Source: an uncultured Sutterella sp. (GTDB lineage: Bacteria; Pseudomonadota; Gammaproteobacteria; Burkholderiales; Burkholderiaceae_F). Taken from it: a stretch of DNA of 7,606 nt. Positions 1 through 6,091 of this stretch are shown here, one piece after another (within the stretch, counting starts at the first letter, position 1; every line of letters starts with the position of its first letter). The translations under genes and the position numbers were made by a program. A model generated the notes under the pieces. That model made no database searches. It had not been told where the DNA came from and worked only from the letters and a program-made list of their open reading frames with translations. The DNA is taken from positions 1 to 7,606 of the forward strand of contig CAJKMT010000060.1 in NCBI GenBank assembly GCA_905201055.1. Reading direction: 5' to 3'.

Positions 1-887
1 TTTCCGCAGCTGTGATTTACATGACGGGTGTTTTGGAACCGTTCGGTTGGAGCTACCCGGCCTTGCTCGGTATCTGGATTGTGACGACGTTCGCTGGCTG
101 CATGGTCACCGCTTTCGTCATGACCTTGATCCAAAACATGGACTTGAACAGCGACCCGGTTTACAAGGATCGTTTGGCCAAGGGTCTCGTGAAGGCTCCG
201 CAAGGCGCTACCCATCGCGACATCTCCGCTTCTGCTAAGAAGTCCGTTTGGATCTTCTTGATTGGCGTTATCGCTGTTGTGTTGTACGCTTCCGCCATTT
301 CTCCGGCTGTTGGTATCGTCAACCCCGTTATCGTTGGTCGTGATGCTGCCATTATGGGCATCATGTTGACGATCGGTACGTTGATCACTGTTATGTGCAA
401 GATCAAAGTTGACGAAATCGCCGGCTGCTCCGTCTTCAAGAGCGGTATGGTTGCTTGCGTTTGCGTGTTGGGCGTTGCCTGGCTCGGTAACACGTTCGTT
501 GCCGGTCACACGAAAGAAATCACGGAATTCTCCGCTACGACCGTGGCTGAAAATCCTGCTTTGTTGGCCGTGATCTTCTTCTTCGCCGCTATGTTGTTGT
601 ACAGCCAAGCTGCTACGGCTAAGGCCATTACGCCTGCTGTTGTGACGGCTTTGGGCATCACCGCTGCTAACCCGGGCGACTCCTACATGTTGGTCGCTAC
701 GTTCGCTGCTGTGTCTGCTTTGTTCGTTCTCCCGACGTACCCGACGTTGTTGGGCGCTGTCCAGATGGACGACACCGGTACAACCCGCATCGGTAAGTTC
801 GTGTTCAACCACGCCTTCTTTATTCCTGGCGTGTTGGCCATTGTCTTCAGCGTGGTCTTCGGCTTCGCTGCTTGCGCAGTGTTCTAA
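1..887 (+). CDS. dcuB: Anaerobic C4-dicarboxylate transporter, DcuA/DcuB family, DcuB-like (5' end outside window)
   Basis: Inner-membrane transporter that exchanges or takes up fumarate, malate, aspartate and succinate, typically for fumarate respiration. The reading frame is open from the first full codon at position 3 (Ser-Ala-Ala-Val) to TAA at 885-887, followed at once by a second stop, TAG. About 294 residues are visible of roughly 440, so the N-terminal third is missing. Family hallmarks near the C-terminus are LLYSQAATAKAITP, FVLPTYPTLLGAVQMDDTG and TTRIGKFVFNHAFFIPG. The MDDTG and FFIPG wording is closer to my memory of DcuB than DcuA. Several hydrophobic membrane segments are evident, separated by a charged loop (about DPVYKDRLAKGLVKAPQG). 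Leucine is coded almost only by TTG (a few CTC, no CTG noticed) and alanine mostly by GCT, unlike the minus-strand genes, which suggests very high expression. The family is certain; the DcuA versus DcuB choice is less so. Confidence 0.93.
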   Translation, partial: SAAVIYMTGVLEPFGWSYPALLGIWIVTTFAGCMVTAFVMTLIQNMDLNSDPVYKDRLAKGLVKAPQGATHRDISASAKKSVWIFLIGVIAVVLYASAISPAVGIVNPVIVGRDAAIMGIMLTIGTLITVMCKIKVDEIAGCSVFKSGMVACVCVLGVAWLGNTFVAGHTKEITEFSATTVAENPALLAVIFFFAAMLLYSQAATAKAITPAVVTALGITAANPGDSYMLVATFAAVSALFVLPTYPTLLGAVQMDDTGTTRIGKFVFNHAFFIPGVLAIVFSVVFGFAACAVF

Positions 888-909
888 TAGAACATTGAAC
901 TGACGAATT

Positions 910-932
910 AATCGGGTGTTAATCACCCGATT
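910..932 (+). other. Stem-loop between dcuB stop and terminator
   Basis: Perfect 9-bp inverted repeat (AATCGGGTG at 910-918 with CACCCGATT at 924-932) around a 5-nt loop, 22 nt after the dcuB stop. It has no U-run of its own, so it is more likely an mRNA 3'-end stabilising hairpin or the first half of a tandem terminator than an independent terminator. Confidence 0.55.
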
Positions 933-938
933 GAATCC

Positions 939-975
939 AAAACGGTAAGTTGCTTAGTGTGACTTACCGTTTTTT
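939..975 (+). terminator. Rho-independent terminator of dcuB, probably bidirectional
   Basis: A 12-bp perfect stem (939-950 with 962-973) surrounds an 11-nt loop and runs into six T's (970-975). The core stem CGGTAAGT/ACTTACCG is flanked by A's on the left and T's on the right, so on the minus strand it also ends in a U tract. It could therefore stop transcripts arriving from the minus-strand exporter gene, whose stop is about 375 nt away. Confidence 0.87.
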
Positions 976-1348
976 AATATGTGTAGGTCAGCGTCTTATT
1001 AAGAAGGGACGCTTAAATATCATCACCTGACTTAGAAGTGTTGGGTGTATGCATAGGAGATCTTAGCCGAGTTCTTCAATACAAATTAGAAGCGGCGGAC
1101 GAGAATCGGGTCAATATACGTTGAGCTAGCGATACTTAGCTTGTTGGGTGAAGTACCAATGGCAGTGTCCGTATTGCGACACAGGGCATGTGAGGAGATA
1201 AGACTTTGGCACGAAAACTATGTGATTAGCTCAGCCTCTCAGAATCATAAAATGACAGAAATGATCGCAATGATCAGACTCCTGAAAAGAAAGAGATTTC
1301 TTGTTAAAGAGTCCTGCTGAGGACAATCCTTTTGGAGCATAAAAGGTT
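976..1348. other. Intergenic stretch between convergent dcuB and exporter genes, no convincing gene
   Basis: About 370 nt between the dcuB terminator and the exporter stop codon. I see no RNA gene or complete mobile element. A plus-strand frame is open from after a TAG near 1089 to TGA at 1318-1320; from ATG 1159 it would encode 53 residues (starting MAVSVLRHRA, ending LVKESC). It has no Shine-Dalgarno sequence and resembles nothing I know, so I do not call it a gene. Small inverted repeats are present: AGCGTC/GACGCT (990-995, 1008-1013), GTGTC/GACAC around 1167-1184, and TGATC/GATCA near 1262-1276. The stretch may be long 3' UTR of the exporter mRNA or decayed coding sequence. Confidence 0.6.
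1311..1346 (-). terminator. Possible weak hairpin pair after the exporter gene
   Basis: On the minus strand the exporter stop is followed by a 6-bp stem (CCTTTT/AAAAGG, arms 1341-1346 and 1328-1333) and then a 5-bp stem (GTCCT/AGGAC, arms 1311-1315 and 1320-1324) followed by TCTTT. Neither has a proper U-run, so this is at best a weak or Rho-assisted end. The stronger candidate is the bidirectional hairpin at 939-975. Confidence 0.2.
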
Positions 1349-3688
1349 TTAATGCAACTGTTTAGGTGTTTTCGGTCTTACCAATAAGATAATGACACCC
1401 GTGCTGATAATTCCTAAAGCGACTGTCAAACCAAATGTTTGAATGGCGGGCGTGGAACTCAACCCGACAAAGCAGAATGCTAAACTGCATGAAAGGAAAG
1501 CAAAAGTTGTCAGACTAAAGCTTAAATCCTCGTTTTCTTCATTCGTGTAGTAAAGCAATGCAATGGCTATGCCGATGCCGTAAATGATGACCATGGCCAT
1601 GGCTGAAAACACTGAGAAAGGCATACCAAACCACGCAGAAAGTGATACAGCACTTGTTACACCAAGAAGAGAGGGGACGACAATCCGCCACGTTCTTAAG
1701 CCGTAGTGAAAAAGACTGACAGTCACAGAGCAGACCACGGCTAAAACAAAAATTCCAATAAAGAAGTAGCGATACTGAGCTAAGAAGGTATTCGCATCGC
1801 CATTTATGTCAACAAAGGTGACGCCGGCTAAGTGATCTGCCAGGCTGTACAAAATTTTCATTTGAGCTTCTGTCATGCCTGCGACCTGAACAATGCTGCT
1901 GTAACCTTGCGGAACATCTAACCAGAGGTGTCGAACAGATCGTGCTGATGGACTTTGCAGCCAATCCTCGAACCGAACATCAAGCTGAATGGGATTGGGT
2001 CTTGGTAAGTCGTATCCTAAAATATTTGATAATGGTGCACGAACGCGTTCAAACATTTCATTGCGAAGCTTTTCGATATCGGTCTGACGAGTGTAAGAGG
2101 GGAACCACTTGGAAATACAAGTGGTCGTCATATTGGTTTGGTTTAGTCCTCTTTGGACAAATCCCAGGCGCAAAGCTTCTTCACCCATTAAGACATTTTC
2201 AGGATTGGAAGCCGTGACAATGAAGAATCGGTCGATATTGGGCAGCGTAAGTAATTTGTCTACAGCCTTTTCTTCTGCGACTAACTCCGGGGAGATGTAA
2301 GTTAAATCCTGAATCTTCTGCGAGAAATGGATTTGAGCAAATCCTGCTGAAAAAATAATCAGCAATGTAATAATGATGGCCGTGTAATCGGTCGGCTTTT
2401 CCTGCCAGTGTTTCAGAGAGAAGCGAGGGAAGAATCGGCTGAAAAGGAGCATTTTTTTGCTGAAATCGCTCTCAGCAATGGGGCCGGGATTAAAACTCGG
2501 GAAGATAAGGATGAGGGAGATGGCACAGCCGATGAGCCCCGCACTCATGAATACCGACATTTGTCTGACTGAGGGTAACGGAATGAGGTAAAGCAGTGCA
2601 AAGGCTGCACTTATTACACAAACGATCCACAGAAGCGGTCTCATAATACGGTCGAAGACCCTCACCGGGGACAAGAGAGAGTAGTGCCTGTGAACAAGCA
2701 GGAAATAGCCCACGAGCATCACCACAAGCCCCATGATTGCGGAGGTCGAAACGATTGTCCAAAGCGAAATGGTGCCAAAAAGGACTAAAACGGCGAATGT
2801 TCCCGCCGTGTAGGCCGATAGAACACTAAAGACAACTAAAGTCGGGAAACGAGTCGAGGGAGACCAGCGACGAATAAGACCGCCCAGGAAAATGATGGTA
2901 AACATCGCAATGCCGGAGAGTTCGAGCAGATGAGTATGAACTGCCGCGGCGCCGATATAAGGTTTCCCATGTACGAGAACAGTGGTGTTGGGAACAATCT
3001 CTGCACTGATTTGTTTGAGCGATTCAATACTGTTATTTAAAGCCCCGGGAGACAGTCCTTCTAAGTTTTCCGGTACCTCATAAACAAAAATGGCCCAGAC
3101 ACGGCTTTCGGCATAAAGTTTGAGCGTATCGCCGCTGGAGACAACAGTACTTACCGGCAGTCTTTTTTTTGCCCAACGGTCAAAAAAGCCGAGGGGATCA
3201 TCGGCCTTAGGGATGAGACTGGCCTGACCGACGCCGGTTAAACTTTCCAGAGCTCGAGCAAGCAATTCATTGTCTGATGAAGCCGCCACACTGTGTTGAT
3301 CGACCAGGTTCATCAGGCGGTTAGAGATGAGGCGGTAGAAAGAAAAGTATTCACTGATTTCCAAACCTTCCCAATTGACTTTCTTCAGTGAGTTGGGAAC
3401 GGTCCATTGGGCTTTGAGTTTCAGGACATTGTCGTCAAAAGATGCGGCGGAGTCTTCAGGGAAGCCCACCATAAAAATCAAACGATAGTTGGCAATCGGT
3501 GCGAGGTTATTTTGAGCCGCAATTCTGGCATCATCAACTTGGGTGACCGGATATAGGTGAGATTGGTCGTAGTCGATTCCGTGTTTGAGAAGGAAATGCG
3601 CGTTAAATACCAAGGCCAGAATCAAGACAAGGGCCCAGGTAACGGCTAACAGCTGCCAGGAAGCGAGAACAATTTTACGGATTTGCAA
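1349..3688 (-). CDS. RND/MMPL-superfamily predicted exporter (aryl-polyene/lipid exporter type)
   Basis: Large inner-membrane exporter of the MMPL-like branch of the RND superfamily (the 'predicted exporter' family found in aryl-polyene and xanthomonadin clusters). The layout is a duplicated half-transporter: TM1 at about residues 6-28, a periplasmic domain to about 255, TM2-6 at about 255-398, TM7 at about 434-452, a second periplasmic domain to about 638, and TM8-12 at about 640-770. I chose TTG at 3688 as start (779 residues) because AGGAG lies 7 nt upstream. A more upstream TTG at 3724 would give 791 residues but no ribosome site. The gene overlaps the end of the LolA-like gene by 14 nt, so the two are translationally linked. 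Oddity: the Asp-Tyr pairs usual in TM4 and TM10 of MMPL proteins are replaced here by Met-Leu (about 324-325) and Ala-Ile (about 708-709). The substrate cannot be read from the sequence; lipid or aryl-polyene-like cargo is inference from family and partner. Confidence 0.85.
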   Translation of the reverse strand: MQIRKIVLASWQLLAVTWALVLILALVFNAHFLLKHGIDYDQSHLYPVTQVDDARIAAQNNLAPIANYRLIFMVGFPEDSAASFDDNVLKLKAQWTVPNSLKKVNWEGLEISEYFSFYRLISNRLMNLVDQHSVAASSDNELLARALESLTGVGQASLIPKADDPLGFFDRWAKKRLPVSTVVSSGDTLKLYAESRVWAIFVYEVPENLEGLSPGALNNSIESLKQISAEIVPNTTVLVHGKPYIGAAAVHTHLLELSGIAMFTIIFLGGLIRRWSPSTRFPTLVVFSVLSAYTAGTFAVLVLFGTISLWTIVSTSAIMGLVVMLVGYFLLVHRHYSLLSPVRVFDRIMRPLLWIVCVISAAFALLYLIPLPSVRQMSVFMSAGLIGCAISLILIFPSFNPGPIAESDFSKKMLLFSRFFPRFSLKHWQEKPTDYTAIIITLLIIFSAGFAQIHFSQKIQDLTYISPELVAEEKAVDKLLTLPNIDRFFIVTASNPENVLMGEEALRLGFVQRGLNQTNMTTTCISKWFPSYTRQTDIEKLRNEMFERVRAPLSNILGYDLPRPNPIQLDVRFEDWLQSPSARSVRHLWLDVPQGYSSIVQVAGMTEAQMKILYSLADHLAGVTFVDINGDANTFLAQYRYFFIGIFVLAVVCSVTVSLFHYGLRTWRIVVPSLLGVTSAVSLSAWFGMPFSVFSAMAMVIIYGIGIAIALLYYTNEENEDLSFSLTTFAFLSCSLAFCFVGLSSTPAIQTFGLTVALGIISTGVIILLVRPKTPKQLH

Positions 3689-4292
3689 GTTCGTTCTCCT
3701 GGCGGGTTGTTGACATTTCTGCAAATGTTATATTGCTGATAATCACTGTGGTGACATCATCGGAGAAGTTTTCGACGACGATCTTTTCCGGTGTGTTTTT
3801 ACCCGATACAGAGATATGTTTAACGATGCTGGCCGTCATGTTGCTTTTCGGGTAAAAATTGATTTGCCAGCCATTGGGATTGTTTTGAGTGAATATCTGA
3901 AAGTCCAGTTCCAGTGAAGTCATATCCGCGGACAGTAATCCCGCGAGGATTCGATTAACAATATTCGTATTGGAAGCGGAGGTATTTTCGATTCGTTTAC
4001 CGTTCAGATGTATGTAAGTTTTTACGCTTTGATCAGTGTAAACGGTTGTTGTCGGAATCGGGTTTTGTGTTTTCCAAAGTAAAACGTCGTCTTTCCAAAA
4101 GATAAAAAACCCCTCACATTGAAAAGGACGGGGAATGGATACCAATTTTTCTGTTTGCGTGAATCGTCCCTCAACGACCGCAGCCTTTTGAATTCTTGCA
4201 GTGATGTCAGAAATCGACGCCCAAGAACTGTGGGCGACGGTTAAAGCGAACACCGCAAAAATAAATTTGGGAAAAAAGCGCAACGAAAGCAT
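3675..4292 (-). CDS. LolA-like periplasmic lipoprotein/lipid carrier protein
   Basis: Secreted protein of the LolA-related fold, a half-barrel that carries acyl chains across the periplasm. From ATG 4292 it has 205 residues. Residues 1-25 are a clear signal peptide: basic start MLSLRFFPK, a hydrophobic core to about 20, and cleavage after SWA. The mature part shows the LolA-like pattern EGRFTQTEKL (41-50), then PRPFQCEGFF (54-63) and LLWKTQNPIPTTTVYT (71-86). A GTG at 4307 would add MVAFD and place an acidic residue ahead of the signal peptide, so I prefer ATG; neither start has a strong Shine-Dalgarno. It overlaps the exporter gene downstream by 14 nt. This pairing is typical of the transport part of aryl-polyene clusters, so it more likely serves the exporter's cargo than bulk lipoprotein sorting; a housekeeping lolA would normally sit elsewhere, without this partner. 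The fold call is firm; the role is inference. Confidence 0.8.
   Translation of the reverse strand: MLSLRFFPKFIFAVFALTVAHSSWASISDITARIQKAAVVEGRFTQTEKLVSIPRPFQCEGFFIFWKDDVLLWKTQNPIPTTTVYTDQSVKTYIHLNGKRIENTSASNTNIVNRILAGLLSADMTSLELDFQIFTQNNPNGWQINFYPKSNMTASIVKHISVSGKNTPEKIVVENFSDDVTTVIISNITFAEMSTTRQENELANP
3696..3700 (-). promoter_or_regulatory. Ribosome binding site that sets the exporter start
   Basis: AGGAG on the minus strand, 7 nt before TTG 3688, lies inside the 3' end of the LolA-like gene. It is the only good Shine-Dalgarno match near the exporter start and favours TTG 3688 over TTG 3724. Confidence 0.7.
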
Positions 4293-4337
4293 ATCAAACG
4301 CAACCACGAAACACGGTTACATTTTAATGATCGGTGT

Positions 4338-4370
4338 AAAAAATAGCCCGATCTTCAAATAGGATCGGGC
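4338..4370 (-). terminator. Rho-independent terminator between the slyB block and the lolA-like block
   Basis: On the minus strand a perfect 8-bp GC-rich stem (GCCCGATC/GATCGGGC, arms 4363-4370 and 4346-4353, 9-nt loop) is followed by TA and six T's (4343-4338). It lies 28 nt after the stop of the coiled-coil gene and only 45 nt before the lolA-like ATG. It splits the four same-strand genes into two transcription units or attenuates read-through. A TAAAAT at 4326-4321 just past it could be the -10 of a lolA-like promoter, but I see no convincing -35. Confidence 0.82.
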
Positions 4371-4397
4371 CGGATTAACTGCTGAAAAGAAAAAGCT

Positions 4398-4847
4398 CTA
4401 TTGCGCGGTTTGTGTTTTGCCTCGAGCGGCGTCCAAGTCTGCCTGCACAAATTCATCGGCGCGATTGGCTTTGGCTTCAATCATTTTCTTTTGTAAATCA
4501 ACTTGAGCCTTCTTTAATTCAATATCCAATCGTTTGGATTCAAGTTCCAATTCTCGTGCCTGATCATCATATGCCTGAAGTTTCTTCTGGCGTTCTGCCT
4601 TTACCTTTTGTTCTGCAGCGCGAGCTTTAGCACGAGCCTGCTCGGCACGTTTTTGAATGTCAGCGGCTTTCTTTTCGGCTGCAACTCTTTCTTGCTCTTT
4701 GGCAGCATCCAAGGCCTGAATTTCAAGCTCAGCCTGACGGATTCGGGCAATTTGCTCATCCATCGACATGCCGCTGTTGACCTGGGCTTGAGCCGCAGGC
4801 GTAATAAGAACCGCGGCTGCTAGAGCGACTAAACTGTATTTAAACAT
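4398..4847 (-). CDS. Secreted coiled-coil protein, DUF5384-like
   Basis: A 149-residue exported protein of unknown function. Residues 1-21 form a signal peptide with a likely cleavage after AQA (19-21). The rest is almost one long charged alpha-helix, rich in Ala, Lys, Glu, Gln and Arg, with no membrane segment, which suggests a periplasmic coiled coil. The stretches QAYDDQARELELESKRLDIE and ADEFVQADLDAARG match my memory of the DUF5384 family, in which a KRLDLE-type helix is followed by a short conserved tail; a profile search would settle it. The start is firm: AGGAGG lies 6 nt before ATG 4847. It follows slyB by 15 nt and so shares its message, and it is followed by an intrinsic terminator. 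Compositional similarity to TolA or YbgF-type helices alone would not justify a Tol-Pal role. Confidence 0.75.
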   Translation of the reverse strand: MFKYSLVALAAAVLITPAAQAQVNSGMSMDEQIARIRQAELEIQALDAAKEQERVAAEKKAADIQKRAEQARAKARAAEQKVKAERQKKLQAYDDQARELELESKRLDIELKKAQVDLQKKMIEAKANRADEFVQADLDAARGKTQTAQ

Positions 4848-4853
4848 TGACTG

Positions 4854-4859
4854 CCTCCT
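4854..4859 (-). promoter_or_regulatory. Strong ribosome binding site of the DUF5384-like gene
   Basis: Full AGGAGG on the minus strand, 6 nt before ATG 4847, fills most of the 15-nt gap after the slyB stop. It is much stronger than the slyB site, which suggests the second protein may be made in greater amount. Confidence 0.8.
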
Positions 4860-4862
4860 TAT

Positions 4863-5372
4863 TTATTCGCCGCAACCGCCCGGGTTATTCGGTTGGATGC
4901 GAGTTTCTGTCGGAGTCGTAGAAATCATAACGGCAAGCCCCGGTTTGAATTCACACACACGACCGACCTGTGCGGAGTTATAGAGTTTGTTGTTGTAGCG
5001 GAAAGTAAGCTGAACACCGTCCACATAATTTGTTCTGTCACCGGCGACGGCACCGCCCGCTAAATTACCGAGGGCACCACCGGCCAAACCGCCAAGCACA
5101 CGCCCGGTGGTATCGTGATTGTTATGACTGCCGATTGCCACACCGGCAATTGCGCCTAAAACTGTACCGATTGTCTTGGCATCAGAACGGTTATCGGTAT
5201 TGGAAACGGCAACTTTTGCCGTACCGATAGAGAGAATTTCTACTGTGCGAACTTGTTGCGCCTGATTCACCGCAGAGGCGGCGTAAGTATCTGAACGGTA
5301 ATAACGACCGTCATTGGCGCATCCTGCCAACACCAGTGATGCGACTGCGGCAGCGAGAGCTAATTTTTTCAT
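4863..5372 (-). CDS. slyB: SlyB/Pcp-type glycine-zipper outer-membrane lipoprotein
   Basis: A 169-residue outer-membrane lipoprotein. The lipobox is LAGC at 15-18 after a short lysine-started signal peptide. The +2 residue is Ala, not Asp, so outer-membrane sorting by Lol is expected. Residues 27-55 (SDTYAASAVNQAQQVRTVEI onward) follow the SlyB pattern of SGDVY-type sequence before a beta strand. Residues 69-111 are a glycine zipper (repeated GxxxG, as in GGLAGGALGNLAGGAVAG), a membrane-associating helical hairpin, and a beta-rich tail follows. Family members stabilise the outer membrane and in enterobacteria respond to PhoPQ; no such site was recognised here. Cys140 and Cys167 are extra cysteines that could form a disulfide. 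ATG 5372 has only a weak ribosome site (GGGTG). It is first in a two-gene message with the DUF5384-like gene and is divergent from greB. Confidence 0.88.
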   Translation of the reverse strand: MKKLALAAAVASLVLAGCANDGRYYRSDTYAASAVNQAQQVRTVEILSIGTAKVAVSNTDNRSDAKTIGTVLGAIAGVAIGSHNNHDTTGRVLGGLAGGALGNLAGGAVAGDRTNYVDGVQLTFRYNNKLYNSAQVGRVCEFKPGLAVMISTTPTETRIQPNNPGGCGE

Positions 5373-5399
5373 AAAGACACCCGAATGGAATCAGAATTA

Positions 5400-5428
5400 T
5401 TTTTAACCGTAATTTCACTTTAGCGCAA
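5400..5428 (-). promoter_or_regulatory. Candidate sigma70 promoter for slyB
   Basis: On the minus strand TTGCGC (5428-5423) is separated by 17 nt from TAAAAA (5405-5400), about 28 nt ahead of ATG 5372. The match is only moderate, but this is the best pair in the short divergent region. Confidence 0.33.
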
Positions 5429-5436
5429 TTTGCTTT

Positions 5437-5465
5437 CGACTGCACGAAACGAGTTGGACTAAAAT
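5437..5465 (+). promoter_or_regulatory. Candidate sigma70 promoter for greB
   Basis: TAAAAT at 5460-5465 is a five-of-six -10 element, 39 nt before ATG 5505. The -35 region (about 5435-5442, TTCGACTG) is poor. The divergent slyB promoter would lie just upstream, so the two may influence each other. Confidence 0.33.
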
Positions 5466-5504
5466 ACAACGATTGGAAAAAAATGTAACTTTACGGATTC
5501 GGTT

Positions 5505-6044
5505 ATGCAGAATATGACTGTCAATACTGATGAAGATGATGAAGAAGTGGGACTGCCCGCTTTACCGCACGGCACAAAAAACTACATGACGCCGCAGTGC
5601 TACCGTCGAATGCTCGAAGAGCGTGAACATCTTGTTCGGGTTGAGCGTCCTGAAATGGCTCAGGTTGTTGCCTGGGCAGCAAGTAATGGTGATCGCAGTG
5701 AAAACGGGGATTACCTCTATGGCAAGCGCCGCTTAAGAGAAATTGATCGACGCATTCGTTTTCTCAGCAAACGCATTGACAGCGCTGAAGTGGTGGATCC
5801 TTCCACGCGACCGGCTACCGATCAGATCTTTTTCGGTGCGACGGTCACTTATGAAGACGAAGAGGGGCAGGAGCATACCATTCGTATCGTTGGTATCGAT
5901 GAGGCCGATGCAAGTGTGGGAGACGTGAGCTGGATCAGTCCGATAGCACGGGTATTTTTGAAAGCTCATGAAGGAGACACGGTAGCATTGCCGACTCCTA
6001 CGGGCGTTCATCACCTGGAAATCGTAGAAGTTAAGTATTGCTAA
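5505..6044 (+). CDS. greB: Transcription elongation factor GreB
   Basis: Cytoplasmic factor that enters the RNA polymerase secondary channel and triggers cleavage of backtracked RNA. The N-terminal coiled coil covers about residues 27-95 and contains the GreB signature WAASNGDRSEN; Asp63 and Glu66 at the tip are the catalytic acidic pair. It continues with GDYLYGKRRLREIDRRIRFL, typical of GreB rather than GreA. The C-terminal FKBP-like domain covers about 105-177, with FFGATVTYEDEEGQE, RIVGIDEADAS and SWISPIARVFLKA. E. coli GreB has 158 residues; the 179 here come from about 25 extra N-terminal residues including the acidic run DEDDEE. ATG 5505 is preceded by a weak GGA; ATG 5514 is an alternative that removes three residues. 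Nine T's follow the stop without a hairpin, so read-through into the tRNAs is possible. Confidence 0.95.
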   Translation: MQNMTVNTDEDDEEVGLPALPHGTKNYMTPQCYRRMLEEREHLVRVERPEMAQVVAWAASNGDRSENGDYLYGKRRLREIDRRIRFLSKRIDSAEVVDPSTRPATDQIFFGATVTYEDEEGQEHTIRIVGIDEADASVGDVSWISPIARVFLKAHEGDTVALPTPTGVHHLEIVEVKYC

Positions 6045-6062
6045 TTTTTTTTTGAAAACCTC

Positions 6063-6091
6063 TTGCTTTTTCTTTCTGAGCCCTATACAAT
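6063..6091 (+). promoter_or_regulatory. Sigma70 promoter of the tRNA-Ala/tRNA-Glu operon
   Basis: TTGCTT (6063-6068), a 17-nt spacer, then TACAAT (6086-6091), ending 14 nt before the tRNA-Ala 5' end. The T9 tract at 6045-6053 falls about where an UP element would sit (near -50). Confidence 0.7.

Noticed and set aside
1207..1222. TGGCACG at 1207-1213, resembling the -24 half of a sigma54 promoter
   Set aside because: The -12 half should read TTGC-like with a GC at fixed spacing; here the bases are CTATG, and no gene follows on the plus strand.
1222..1234. GTGATTAGCTCAG, like the 5' part of a tRNA, as a possible tRNA fragment or attachment site
   Set aside because: No matching GAGC, anticodon arm, T arm (GGTTCGAATC-like) or acceptor partner follows; a 13-nt match can be chance and no integrase is present.
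1130..1235. Minus-strand short frame reading ANHIVFVPK, similar to the start of IS200/IS605 Y1 transposases
   Set aside because: Only about nine residues match, the frame is about 35 codons without ATG, and what follows does not continue the family pattern; no insertion-sequence ends are seen.
1159..1320. 53-codon plus-strand ORF (MAVSVLRHRA to LVKESC)
   Set aside because: No ribosome site, no recognisable family, unremarkable composition; kept only as a note under the intergenic region.
1349..3724. Exporter start at TTG 3724 giving 791 residues
   Set aside because: It has no Shine-Dalgarno and overlaps the upstream gene by 50 nt, whereas TTG 3688 has AGGAG at ideal spacing.
3675..4307. GTG 4307 as start of the LolA-like gene
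   Set aside because: It adds MVAFD ahead of a complete signal peptide and has no ribosome site; ATG 4292 gives a standard signal peptide.
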